From positions 47,905,501 through 47,969,500 of the forward strand of contig NC_068558.1 in NCBI RefSeq assembly GCF_022201045.2: a stretch of 64,000 bases of DNA, in the 5' to 3' direction. The position numbers and the translations under genes were made by a program. Below the pieces are notes generated by a model. It was not told where the DNA came from and ran no database searches. It saw only the letters and a list, made by a program, of their open reading frames with translations. Each line of letters begins with the position of its first letter. Positions within the stretch are counted from its first letter, which is position 1. Shown here piece after piece: positions 1 through 11,700 of the stretch. Source of the DNA: Citrus sinensis (Eukaryota; Streptophyta; Magnoliopsida; Sapindales; Rutaceae).

Positions 1-1433
1 TAATAATCATCATCATTTTTGGAGACAAAAATAATCATCGTCATCGTTTAAAAAAAAAAATAATAATAATCATCATCATCATCATTTTTGCAACAACTGC
101 CGTCGAGCCAGATTGATTGCTGGTTTCATGCGAGATTGGAAGGAGATGCGTCACCGGCTACTATTTCCAGCAACGGCATGTGTTGCTGCAACAATTTGGG
201 GAGGAGCTACTCCGGTGCTCTGACAATAGCAAGTGCTGTTGCTCAACGCGAGATCCATAGCTGGTCGTCAGTGGCTTCATAATCAGCAATGGTAGGTGCT
301 GTTGGTTCAATTTTGGTTTGGGTGTTGTTTATTCGATTTTGGGTGGTGTCCAATTCCATTATCGTGGTTTTAATTTGATTTTTTTTTCTTTTATACTCGT
401 GAATTAATTAGGACAAAGTAAGAATTAAGAATTTAAAATAGGGGGTATTTTTGTCAATCATGGGAATAGAGCTTTGATTCCCAACCCCTTTTTAGGAATC
501 AGGATCTTAGTGATAGATTTAAGGTTGGGAATTAGAACTTCAGTAATGAATCCTTAAATCATAGTCTCGCAAGAATTCAATTCCGATTCCAAGCTTCAAA
601 TTTGTAAGTAAACACGTCAATAATTCCTATTCTAAAATTTTCATTCTAATTACGGGTAAATAAACACACCATTAATATTTTCAAAAAATAATATGACTCT
701 TGAATATAAATAAAACAATGATTTTGTCAGCACTTATCATTAACAACAAGTACATAAGTTAAAATTTGCTTACTAGTGATATAATTTGGATATATGATCT
801 AAATCATCTCCCATCAATAAGTAAACTTTAATATTCGAAATGCAATAGTTATAATGCAATACTATTCAAATCCATTTATTTACAAATTAATTTATTGCCT
901 TTTCATTGGATTTCATGGTTAATAAATTTTTAAAATTAATTGATATTAAGTTTTTAATGATAAATTTTATTCCTTTGGAGTTGATATAGTGTAGAAAGGA
1001 ACCAATTTTTATGGGCTGTGTTGATGCTGATTTTAAGTCAACTAGAAAATTAAATAAACGAAAAAAAAAATCAAATACAGAGAATTTACATAGTTCAATG
1101 CTTGGCGTACGACCATGAGAGTAAAAGAGCAATTTTTACTATTTAATAAGAATTATAATGAAGTTTTTTCTTTTAGCTATTTGCTTATGTCCTCTATGCA
1201 TGAAGGACTCTCTATTTATAATACAATTTTTATGTATCCAAAGTCGTTGATAATTCTTTATTTTGATGGGCTTTTACTACTTAGAGTTTTTTTTTTTTTC
1301 AAAATCTATATTTATCTCTTTCTCAAATTGGATTTCTGAAACTTCTAAATTTTTCCTAATAGATTTTTTCTTCTGAATTTGCAATCATTTGTGGCTTCAT
1401 GCTTCGTGCTTTAAATCACTTTACACCAGTATT

Positions 1434-1640
1434 CTTCCAACATGCATGCTTCCTACTCCTCTTTACGTTGCTCCAACGTGTTTCCTGCATGTATATTTCC
1501 TACTTCACGTTACTTGGTTCTATGCTCCAGCATATTTTCCACACACATGCTTCCTACTCTACTATACTTTGCTATTGCATACTTTCACATGCATGCCTCC
1601 TGCTCTATCTTACTTGGCTCCAACATATTTTCCACGTCCA
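1434..1640. repeat. Degenerate tandem repeat, unit roughly 50 bp
   Basis: About four imperfect units are visible. Each combines a CTCCAACAT-like block, a TTTTCCAC-like block, CATGCATGC and CTTCCTACTC. Copies of the TTCCTACTC block lie near 1450, 1497 and 1551, with a variant near 1597. The units are too diverged for a fixed period to be given by eye. Long open frames across it follow from the repeat's low stop content and are not a gene. Confidence 0.55.
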
Positions 1641-3205
1641 TACATGGATAGCAATGGTACCAACAAACTCACAAATCCACCTAATCCCGTCCGCGCAAAA
1701 CACGCCTATCGCAAGTAATTTTGTAGGCTGCAGAAGAGTTTGATATTATAAATTTAAACTCGCACTAGGTTGCGAGTGTGTTTAGTTTTAGTCAAATTGC
1801 GGGTATCCAACAACTATCAGCTTTTTAAAATTTTAAATTTAATTTTAATTGAAAATATTTTTATCTAAAAATATACTTATTATAATTTTGATTGAACCTT
1901 TTTAAATTTAATGCATGAATTATTATATACTTATTATAATTTTATATGAACTATTATTTTTTAGCTTAATGCACGGACTATTTCATTATTATAATTTTGT
2001 TCTTCGTATTAATATTTAAAAAAAATTATTTTTTAGAAAATGTTAATCTTAATCATTATTGTAGGAATTGTGTTGGATGGGTGCTAATGGTGGTGAATGA
2101 TATGAAGATCTTCTATTGAATGATAATATGAAATGATAATTGTTACTCTTAGATACTAGTTTGTGATTTTTTTTTTTTTATAGATTTGTGTATTTTATAT
2201 TTAAATTTGAGAATTTGTGTTGGATTGATGTTGAAATTTTAATTTTCCATTTACATTGGTTAATTTTAAAATTGAGTATATTATGTGAAATTTTAGATTA
2301 TTATTATAAATTTACATTTTGAATATTTATGATTTTAAATTTAGAAACTCGCAAAAAATCCACTAAATATCATTGCAAGATTAATAATTGTTAAAATCTG
2401 CAACAAGTGAATTTTCTTTAAAAAAAAAAAATCCGTAACAAGTTCGGATAGTTTTAATAATTTAAATTTTGTCGGATGCGGATTTAATAATGGTGGACCT
2501 ATTGCGAATAGTGCTCATTACTATCCCTACGTATATAGTAAACAAGTTGAAAAACAAAACATCATCATTTAGTTCGATTCATTTAAAAGTATATCTAAAA
2601 AACCTGGTGAGAATTGAAGAATTGAGGGGGAAAAAAAGAGAATATGAATTAATTAAATAATTTTATCAAAATTTATTTTAATAATAAAATACTTAACAAA
2701 AAGAGAAGACTATTTGAATCCGTGAAATTTCTCATGAAATTTCTCAATATTAATTCTCTCTCGTCGCTCGCAATTGGAAATTCCTTCGTAAAGCGAAGGA
2801 AGAAGGGGACGTGGGTCCACCGATATTAGCAAGCAGAGAGAGACTGACAGAGGCACTAAAGAAACATTACGGAAGAAGCAAAAGAGCGTCGAGTCGAGGT
2901 GGTGAAGAATAATAAAGTTTTGAGAAAGAAGCAGACTCTTCATCGCATTTCTTCCGTCTTCAATTTTATGATAATATATAATACACACAACACAATTACG
3001 ATTTACAAATAACAGCTCACTCATTAACTGTTTACCTTACATATCAATCATCAATGGATTTCGTATCCTTGTTCGTTCCTTTTTTCTTTTTAAATATTGT
3101 TATCAAATTAAAGTACTCTAATTCCATGATCATGAGACGTTTCTTCCAAGCAACTTTCCCCCACCACCATCAAATTTAACCCACCCACCCACTCACTCAG
3201 GCTTC

Positions 3206-3213
3206 TTTATATG
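3206..3213 (+). promoter_or_regulatory. Candidate TATA box of the KLC-like gene
   Basis: TTTATATG lies 51 bases before the start codon at 3264. It is followed by the alternating motif ATGCATGC. The spacing would allow only a short leader, so this is a candidate and not an established core promoter. Confidence 0.3.
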
Positions 3214-3263
3214 CATGCCTTAGGTTTGGTTTCTATTTCCTAACGGTCACGCTCACAACAAAA

Positions 3264-6163
3264 ATGCCGAGTCTAATTTCCGTCAAAACCCCGCCAAATA
3301 CGACGCCGCTAAACATTCTCATACCTGCAATCCAAAATGGATCCACTAATAACCTTCGATCCCCATCTCCACTTAGAAAGCGATTCCCGTCTCCGTCACC
3401 TTCAAATTCACGCGCAAAAAGAACCTCCGAAAAGGTGACCATCGATGAATCGTCTTTGGACAACCCGGATCTGGGTCCGTTTCTACTCAAGTTGGCGCGA
3501 GAAACTATCAGTTCGGGTGATAACCCGAACAAGGCCTTGGATTACGCAACTCGGGCTTCCAAATCGTTTGAGAGGTTTTCGGGTTCAGGCCAGGAGCTGG
3601 AGCTGGTCATGAGCTTGCACATGCTGGCAGCCATCTATTGTAGTTTGGGCCGGTTCGAGGAGGCGGTTCCGGTTTTGGAACGGTCCATTGAGGTCGTGGA
3701 TATTGGAAAGGGTTCTGATCGTGCGCTTGCCAAGTTTTCCGGGTACATGCAGCTTGGTGACACATGTTCGTCGATGGGTTTATTAGACAGGTCCGTTTGG
3801 TGTTACGAATCGGGTTTGGAGATCCAAATCGAGGCTCTCGGAGATTCGGATCCGAGAGTCGCTGAGACTTGCAGGTAAAGCTTCTGGGTATGTCATTCTT
3901 TTCTGTCGGAACCTTTAACTACTCGTGGCGCATGTTAGTCTAAGACTTGGCAGAAGGCTAATATGTGATTTTGTATTTTTGAAACACGTTTTGCTTATTC
4001 CACTTTGGTGTCGGGTTTGGGCTTGTATCTTATCAGCCCAAAACCGGATCACCCATTTGTCTGTTACTCTGACTCTGTTTTGCTCAAGGTAATTAAATAA
4101 TTCCTAGTAGGAAGCACGATTGCGGCTGAATACAAAATGGATCGAACTGTATTAAAAGTCTAAGAAATGGGAACTTGCATTACTAATTAATTTCTTTTGA
4201 AGGAACAATTAATTGAGTGCCACAAATGTATTTATATGAGTAATGATATACTTACATAGTTGGTATACATATTTATATTCTAACTAAGACGATATTTTGT
4301 TATCTATTGATCGATTAATATAATACTATAGAATAATGAATAATAAGTCAACTAATTCTTTATCTCGCTTTTGTAAGTATAGTATTATTTTATTTTTTAA
4401 GCGAGAGAGAGAGAGAGAAAGAGAGTTTGAGAGACGTTAATTCAAACCTCTAGCAGAATTCTGTTTCCTTTCAATTAACTATGAAAAGACAGGTACTTAG
4501 CTGAGGCACATATTCAAGCAATGCAATTTGATGAGGCAGAAAACCTATGCAAGAAGATCCTTGAAATTCATAGGGAACACGGTCACTCGGCCTCCCTTGA
4601 AGAAGCAGCTGATCGTAGGCTTATGGCTCTTGTTTATGAGGCAAAGGCGGACTACGAATCTGCCCTTGAGCACCTTGTTCTGGCTAGCATGGTAATGATC
4701 GCTAATGGTCAAGAGAATGAGGTTGCTGCCATTGATGTTAGCATTGGCAACATATATATGTCCCTTTGTCGCTTTGACGAGGCCATTTTTTCTTATCAGA
4801 AAGGGCTTACGGTCTTCAAAGCCACTAGGGGTGAAGATCACCTTTCTGTAGCATCAATCTTTATTCGTCTTGCAGATCTATACTACAGGATAGGCAAACT
4901 AAGGGAGTCAAAATCCTACTGTGAGAATGCCTTAAGAGTGTGTGCGAAACCAGCTCCTGCAACTGCACCTGAGGAGATTGCCAATGGCTTGACAGAAATC
5001 TCAGCAATATACGAAGCCCTGAATGAACATGAAGAGGCATTGAAGCTCCTGCAAAAGGCCATGAAGTTATTGGAAGACACCCCTGGGTACCATAGCACCA
5101 TCGCAGGAATAGAAGCGCAGATGGGTGTGATGTTGTATGTGGTTGGGAGGTATGGAGAGGCTCGATCCTCTTTTGAGAGTGCTGTAGTGAAGCTACGGGC
5201 CAGTGGGGAGAGTAAATCGGCATTCTTTGGCATCGTGTTGAACCAGATGGGGTTGGCTTGTCTGCAGCTCTACAGGATAAATGAGGCCACTGAACTGTTT
5301 GAAGAAGCAAGGGGAGTACTGGAGCAGGAGTGTGGTTCATGTCACTTGGACACTCTCGGGGTATATAGCAATCTTGCAGCAACTTATGATGCCTTGGGGA
5401 GGTAAGCACACTTTTGATATCCTTTCCAAGTTTTTGTTTAGCTCCCTACCCATTTGTTTGCAATCCATGTTCTCTGCTGTTGCCACTTACTGGTTTTGTT
5501 GCCACTTACTGGTTTTCTCTCACAGAATATTATTATATAATTGAAGGCTTTATCTTACCCAACATAGACTTGCATGTATCATCTTGCCTAGGCCGATTGT
5601 CACGCACAGATAGCATTTGCCGTCTTCAGTCCCACTTCTGATTGTAGCAGATAAGGTTTTTATTCGATGATATATACATGATGGGAGACAATGATTGGAT
5701 GAACCCAATCTTGAGGCTTAAGTATTGTTCATGAATCTTTATATTTCTTCTAGGGAAAATAATGATCAAGTTATCTGTTTGGGGCTTTATGGTTTACTTG
5801 TAGATTCTAATGTAAGATTTTTTTTTTTTTTAAAGTTAAATTAATTTAAGGCAAAACTTCAATTTGCTTGATTGTTGAGTCTTCTTCGTTGAACGTTGAA
5901 TCGTTTTTGTTTTTGTTTTTAATTACAGGGTCGAAGATGCTATTGAGATATTGGAGTACATCCTTAAGGTGAGAGAAGAAAAACTTGGGACAGCAAATCC
6001 GGACATTGATGACGAGAAAGAAAGGCTTGCTGAACTCTTGAAAGAAACAGGACGGGCTCGGAACAGAAAAGGGAAATCTCTTGAAAATCTTCTTGATTCC
6101 AACGCATACAGAGTGAAGAAAGAAGTTACCAAGAGAAGGTCTGGATTTGGTTTTAGAACTTAA
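3264..6163 (+). CDS. Kinesin light chain-related TPR protein (KLCR/CMU-like)
   Basis: Three exons at 3264-3874, 4493-5401 and 5929-6163 give 584 aa. All introns are GT-AG and the phases close (AG|G at both junctions). Residues 1-60 are a basic, Ser/Pro-rich tail. From about residue 70 to 550 the protein is a run of tetratricopeptide repeats, seen as repeated helix pairs such as LGRFEEAVPVLERSI, FDEAIFSYQKGL and GRVEDAIEILEYIL. A basic tail ends in FGFRT. Plant kinesin-light-chain-related proteins (KLCR1-3, also named CMU) are cytosolic and cortical-microtubule-associated, and help hold cellulose synthase tracks in place. The overall layout and C-terminus recall KLCR3 most. The start is the first ATG in frame with the conserved region. 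Intron 1 holds a candidate small inverted-repeat element. I do not recall a KLCR gene at this place in the Arabidopsis block. Confidence 0.9.
4239..4392. mobile_element. Candidate small MITE in intron 1 of the KLC-like gene
   Basis: The left side reads AGTAATGATATACTTACAT. The right side reads GTAAGTATAGTATTATT, which is close to the reverse complement of the left. The interior of about 110 bp is AT-rich with no coding sign. Target-site duplications were not resolved. The inverted ends are seen directly, but classing it as a MITE is inference. Confidence 0.45.
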
Positions 6164-8154
6164 AAACTCAGTTGTCATTTATCAATATGTCCTGATGCTG
6201 TTATTTGAAGCTGTTGCCAAACGGCTAATTAGAAAATTCACAAATGTAATAGCAACTGGATCTGAATGATTGAATACTGCTGTGATGCCAAGTCCACGAA
6301 AGCAAATTTTACGAGCTGCTATATAAAAATGCCATGTGACAAGGCTTTTAACAGATTTGAGATTGTTAACTCAAATTGTTTGCAAAATAATTTCGACTTA
6401 CATAGAAGTGCAAACAAAACCACGTGAGAGTTGAACACGGTGCCCATCCATGTCGACGATTTTTCTACGTCAAGATCAATGACAAATCGAAAAATAGAAC
6501 CTTCACGGAAAACATGGAAATACAGAAATCAAGCTTCAAATTATTCAGTGGATTGTTTGCAGCACAATATATAACTTTGACTTCTCAGTTTCTAATCATT
6601 TAAAAAAAGAAAAAATACTGACTAAATTATTTGATTTCTCTGTCCAGTGAGAATAGCTTCATCGTCATTAGTCATTTTGTTTGGGAAAAATCCGCATGGG
6701 TTACTGTGTTAGGTTCCCTGTCTCAAAACTCCCAACAATGAACTCACTCAATTTTCAACACATGATCATCATAAAACCGCCCCCCAAGTCAATTGCTCTT
6801 AGCATTTCAAATTCAGCTTCCCAACAAAAAAAATAAAAATAAAAATCAATGCCCATTATGTTCCTGGCAACCCTGTTTAGGGCAGCAATGGGTAACATTC
6901 CACTTTGTTGGGTTATGATGATCGGGTGAAATTTTTTACGCATGGTAAGAATAAAAATAGAAATGTTTATCTCGATCAGAACCGCAGAGATTGAGATTAT
7001 TTTACGCATGGTAATTAAGAAAGCATAATGATCGGGTGAAATTTTTTAATCTAATCATCTAATGGTTGCCAAAAGGAACAAATTTCCCGTAGAACCAAAT
7101 TCGTGGAGCTCCTTCTTCGAAATGGGAGACCCGTTAACCTTTAGTAATAATTTCCTTCTCCTCAAGCAGCATCTGAAAGTTCCCGCGGAGGACTCCTTTG
7201 GTACAAATAATTTGAATACAGTTTTTTGAAAAATAAAAAAGAAAAAAATTGATCTCATTAAACCTACCGACTAAAGAGAGAATCGGAAAAGTAACCATTT
7301 TTAGATATTATAAAAATAACAAGAAAGACTAAATTATTATTAATACTTGCAAAAGGGCTAAAATTCTTGATCGAAGATATTTTTTTAATACATTGAATCG
7401 AATGTTCTTGTATTATAACCTTAAAGAAAATTTGTTGTTGTGTCTATTAATAGAGTCGTCTCTTCTTAGAAGAAATCAGACTTTAAAATAATCATGTATA
7501 AAAAAAATCATATTCAAGAATCTCGATTTGAAGTGGTAATTCATGAGAAAAATGTACATTTGACCTATAAATTAATATTAGATCAAGAATTCAAGAACTT
7601 TGATTGCAATTTGTGCATTTTTTTAATTTGAAGGTTATTAGTATGTTAGAGATTTTTGAATAATACATACTCTAATTCTTTTTTTTCCCATTATCTTTTC
7701 TTTCATTCAATTCATAGACAATTATGATTTTTATCGAATTCTTTATCACTTTTAACCCATTCGATTTTAATTAAGATTTTTCTTTTTCGAATTCTTTACT
7801 ACTTGTCACCCGTTCGATTTTTGAACAAGAAAAGAGCCGTTGAAGAAGAACGAATAGTTTTTTTTAATAATATTTCACCCTATCTATGGGGTAAATCTTA
7901 AAAGTTTCAAATATTGGATCATATTTGTAGAAAAAAATTATTTTCGGGTCATTTAAATAAATTCTACAAATTTGAAAAAAAAAAATTCAGAACTTTCAGT
8001 GCACCAGCAACGAGTTTTTTATTTAAATATACACAATTTGTTCTTAAATATTAAATTTATATCCTATTACATACATATACCTCACGAAAATAAAAAAAGT
8101 AAAAAAAATCTAAGAATCCACTCCTTTATTCCTCTCAGTGCAGGGAAAAGTCTA
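6164..8154. other. Intergenic, nothing recognised
   Basis: This AT-rich spacer lies between the KLC-like gene and the WD40 gene. The first few hundred bases would hold the 3' UTR of the upstream gene. No open frame with recognisable protein content, RNA gene or clear mobile element was found on either strand. A short direct repeat (ATGATCGGGTGAAATTTTTTA) occurs at about 6919 and 7028. Confidence 0.5.
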
Positions 8155-8535
8155 GTGCGAAGTCGGGTAAGTCGAGTAAGAATTGAAGATAAATAAGTCG
8201 AGTATATAATTTAGTAAGAAGTCGAGTAAGCATATTAAATGAGTCGAGTATTAAGTAAAAGTCAAGTAAATTTTTTAAATAAGTCAAGTAAAATTTATGT
8301 AATTTTTAAAGAAGTTGAGTATTAAATCGGGTAAGTATATTAAGTTTAGTATTAATATTTTTAAAGAAGTGAAGTATTGTAAGTTGAGCATTCAGTTGAG
8401 TAAGAAGTGAAGGTAATTGAATAAGTCGAGTATGAAGTCGGGTATGAAGTTTGGTAAGTTGAGCATTCAGTTGAGTAAGAAATTAAGAGAATTGAATAAG
8501 TCGAGTAAGTAGATTGAATGAGTCGAGTATTAATT
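8155..8535. repeat. Degenerate minisatellite of AAGTCGAGTA-like units
   Basis: About 20 variants of a roughly 10-bp unit (AAGTCGAGTA, AAGTCGGGTA, AGTTGAGTA, GAGTCGAGTATT) are scattered in the same orientation with AT-rich spacers. A longer higher-order duplication is also visible: GTAAGTTGAGCATTCAGTTG occurs near 8379 and again near 8455. The array ends about 220 bases before the start codon of the WD40 gene, so it sits in or next to that gene's promoter. Confidence 0.7.
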
Positions 8536-8758
8536 TTTTGTTGATATTTTATTGAGACTATTTTTATATTTTCTCTAATTTTTTAGTATGTACGTGTAAA
8601 ATTATAAATTTTAATAGATGGAGGTGAATTTTGGGTATTACGAGGGAAACGGTTATATCCCACGCAATTCCCTCCACCAGCAACAACGAGAGCTGCTGCT
8701 CCACTTCAAATTTCGCTCCCTCACACTCTGATGAGAGTTCGTAAATAAAGTAAACAAA

Positions 8759-11700
8759 ATGCCAGAAGCAGAATCAGGCTGTAGTTTACAAAACGCAAAC
8801 CCTTGCGTGGATCCAACAGAACACCTTCCACTTGCTTTCCTCAGATCCGAATTCATCCCGACCGCCCCGACCCGATCCACATCCACCATCGACTGGCTAC
8901 CGGATTTCGCCGGTTACTCATGGGTGGCGTACGGAGCATCATCTCTCCTGGTGATTTCTCATTTCCCTTCTCCTCTCTCTCAAGAAGAAGCCCTAATTGG
9001 TCCCATTTTCCGCCAAGTTTTCGCGCTCTCTGACAATTCGTTGCCGGTAACCTCCATTTCTTGGTCTCCCGAGACTCCTTCAATCGGCGAGCTGGCTGCT
9101 GCCTCGGAGAATTGTATCTTCGTCTTTGCTCATGACTCAGCGAGCTCCAAAGGTGTCTGAAGTATTTTGAATCTGATCTTTTTGTTTTATGCATTTCATC
9201 ATTCTTTTTCTTTAGTGGCATTGATTTTTGCTCTTTATGTTGGCATTTAGAGGTTATAGTTCTTCTATAAGCTTTTGTACACTATGTACCCTAGAATTGG
9301 ATGCATGAATGCTGAGAGAATGACTGAAATTTCTTTTAAATCAAATTCACTATGTATTTATGATTTTTTCTTTTCTTTCTTTAATGTTAAATTTAATTAT
9401 TTTTTTCACTTGTAATTTCAGGTTCTTTTTGTTGGAGCCAGAATGCAATTCTTGTACAAGGTACGAAGGTGGAGGCAATTGAGTGGACAGGATCTGGTGA
9501 TGGGATCGTTGCTGGTGGAATGGAGACTGTTCTGTGGAAAAAGAAGAACACATTGTGGGAAATAGCTTGGAAGTTTAAAGAGAATTATCCTCAGAATCTT
9601 GTTTCTGCAACCTGGTCAATTGAGGGACCTTCAGCAACTGCAGCTTCCATGAGTCAACTGGACCTTTTAGGACCTAAGGAGGCGGGAAAATGTGTGTTTA
9701 TTTGTTGTAGTGATGGAAAGTCTGAATACATAAAACTCGAGCTGTGTCATCCTCAGCCTGTTTCAATGGTACAATGGAGACCATCAACCAGAAGGCATTC
9801 ACCGGGAGACACAAAACGATCACAGAGGCATGTGCTGCTTACTTGCTGCTTAGACGGAACTGTTAGATTATGGTGTGAGATGGACAGTGGGAAGACAAGA
9901 AAAGTTGCCAAGGACACTAATGATCATAAAACCATAAGACGATCTTTTTGTGTTGGTGCTATAATTGAGATAAATCAGGCGTTGAATGGAGCACTGGGCA
10001 TGGACATAGTTATAACATGGGCAAAAGAAATAAGATGTATGTTTGAAACAGGTGAAGGAGCTAACCATTTCATTTCTACAGGGGTGTATGAACATGGGGG
10101 AACTGGAAAATGTGAGTGGTTAGTTGGGTATGGTCCTGGAAGTTTGGTTACCTTGTGGGCCATCCATTGTCTTGACGACATTTCCCCTTTGAGGTTTCCC
10201 CGTGTCACATTATGGAAGAAACAAAATTTGGAACTTGAACACCCTCATAATTCTGGTTTTTCAGGTTTTCAGGGGCAATCACTTCTTAATAAAGTTGTTA
10301 TTTCAAGAGATTGTGTGTCTGGCCTTCCAACTATTTGCTCTTTGGTTCATTTGTCACATTGTAATTCCTTGGTCTGGTCTTTACTACATGCTCAAAGATC
10401 AGGAGATGTAGAGGACGTATCTTCTGATAAATCCAGCACAGGACAAATCTTGTCATGTTCTGCCAGTAGGATTTTAAGCATAGAAGGTCATACTGGAAAA
10501 ATCTTACAAGTTGCAGTACATCCTTGTGTCTCTGAATTTGAATTGGCTGTTTCACTGGATTCTAATGGTTTGCTGTTATTCTGGTCACTTTCCACCATTT
10601 CAAACTGCATCTCTGACCTTCCAACATTAATGCCCTCATGGAAGCTTTGTGGAAAGCTCAGAACTCGAAAGTCATGTTCCAATTATACAAGCCTGAGGTG
10701 GGCACCTTCACTTCTGGATGAAGACATGGTTCTTCTCATGGGTCATGTCGGAGGAATTGATTGTTTTATAGTAAAAATTTCTCAAACTGAAGTGGATGAT
10801 ATAGTGTGTCACTATGTTTGCACTATACCTTTTACTGGTCATGGTCATTATGAGGATGGTCCCGCTAATATCTTCTCTGTACCTTTGCCATCTTGTAATG
10901 ATAAAACTGTTATGTATAATAAATTTATGCTTTTGGGGGTATGGTTGAAAGGGCTTGAGTCTTTATCATGGGAAATCACCTTTCACTCTTTTGATTTATC
11001 TGAAAGCTGCTGCGGATGTATTGATGATAACAATACTGTTAAATGCAGCATGTGCAAGTTTGAAACTACTTTTTGTGGAAAAAAATATTTCATTGGTGTC
11101 AATCCTTGTTCATCACAATTTCCTGAGCCTCACACCCGCAATTGGGTTACAAGTTTTGCAGTGGTTTGTCCAAATAATTTGGTGCCTATGCAACAAAAGT
11201 TGGTTTATGACAATGATCCGTGCAGTAAAATTCCTCCATATACTATGGCTACAGGCTACTCTGATGGCAGTTTGAGATTGTGGAGAAGTGAACTTGGTGG
11301 GTCATCAACCTCTTGTATGCCTTGGGAGCTCGTGGGAATGTTAGTTGCTCATCAAGGTCCTGTTTCTGCTATCTCTTTGACTGATGGTGGGAGGAAGATT
11401 GCTACTGTTTCTGCTGCAAGTCATTCAAATGCTGTCAGCAATGTTCGCATATGGGAGTCTGTCTGTGTTACAGAATTAGGGAGCTTTGTGTTGGAAGATA
11501 CATTATCTTTTGATACAAATATTGTAGCTGTAAATTGGTTAACTTTAGAAAATGGTCAGTCTTTACTTGGTGTTTGCTTGCAGAATGAGCTGAAAGTATA
11601 TGCTCAGAGGCATTATGGGGGTCAAATTTTGTTGGACACTAAAAATTCTTTGAAGATGCAAAATTGGTTTTGCCTTGCGTTTTCTCCTACTTTTGCTGCT

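Larger units (their letters stand above)
1..3263. other. Intergenic region upstream of the KLC-like gene
   Basis: No gene is supported here. The first 100 bases are AT-rich with ATC/ATT microsatellite runs. The open frames are short, uneven in composition and match nothing I recognise. A degenerate repeat lies at 1434-1640. Positions 440-680 hold GGAATC-like motifs and end in a G/T-rich terminus typical of plant MITEs, but I found no partner end. The last 500 bases are less AT-rich and probably hold the promoter and leader of the gene starting at 3264. A TATA-like TTTATATG lies at 3206-3213. Confidence 0.5.

Noticed and set aside
88-282. 64-codon open frame near the window start
   Set aside because: No recognisable protein content, lies beside microsatellite DNA and has no plausible gene context.
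440-680. Single MITE-like terminus reading GGTGTGTTTATTTACCC in reverse
   Set aside because: No opposite end or target duplication could be located, so no element was called.
1389-1743. Three overlapping long frames rich in Cys, Leu, His and Tyr
   Set aside because: They arise from the degenerate repeat at 1434-1640, are open in several phases and have repeat-like composition.
2710-3024. 104-codon minus-strand frame
   Set aside because: Lies in the presumed promoter and leader of the KLC-like gene and resembles nothing I know.
4545-5409. Minus-strand open frames opposite the KLC-like exon 2
   Set aside because: They are antisense shadows of the TPR-coding exon and have no independent protein signature.
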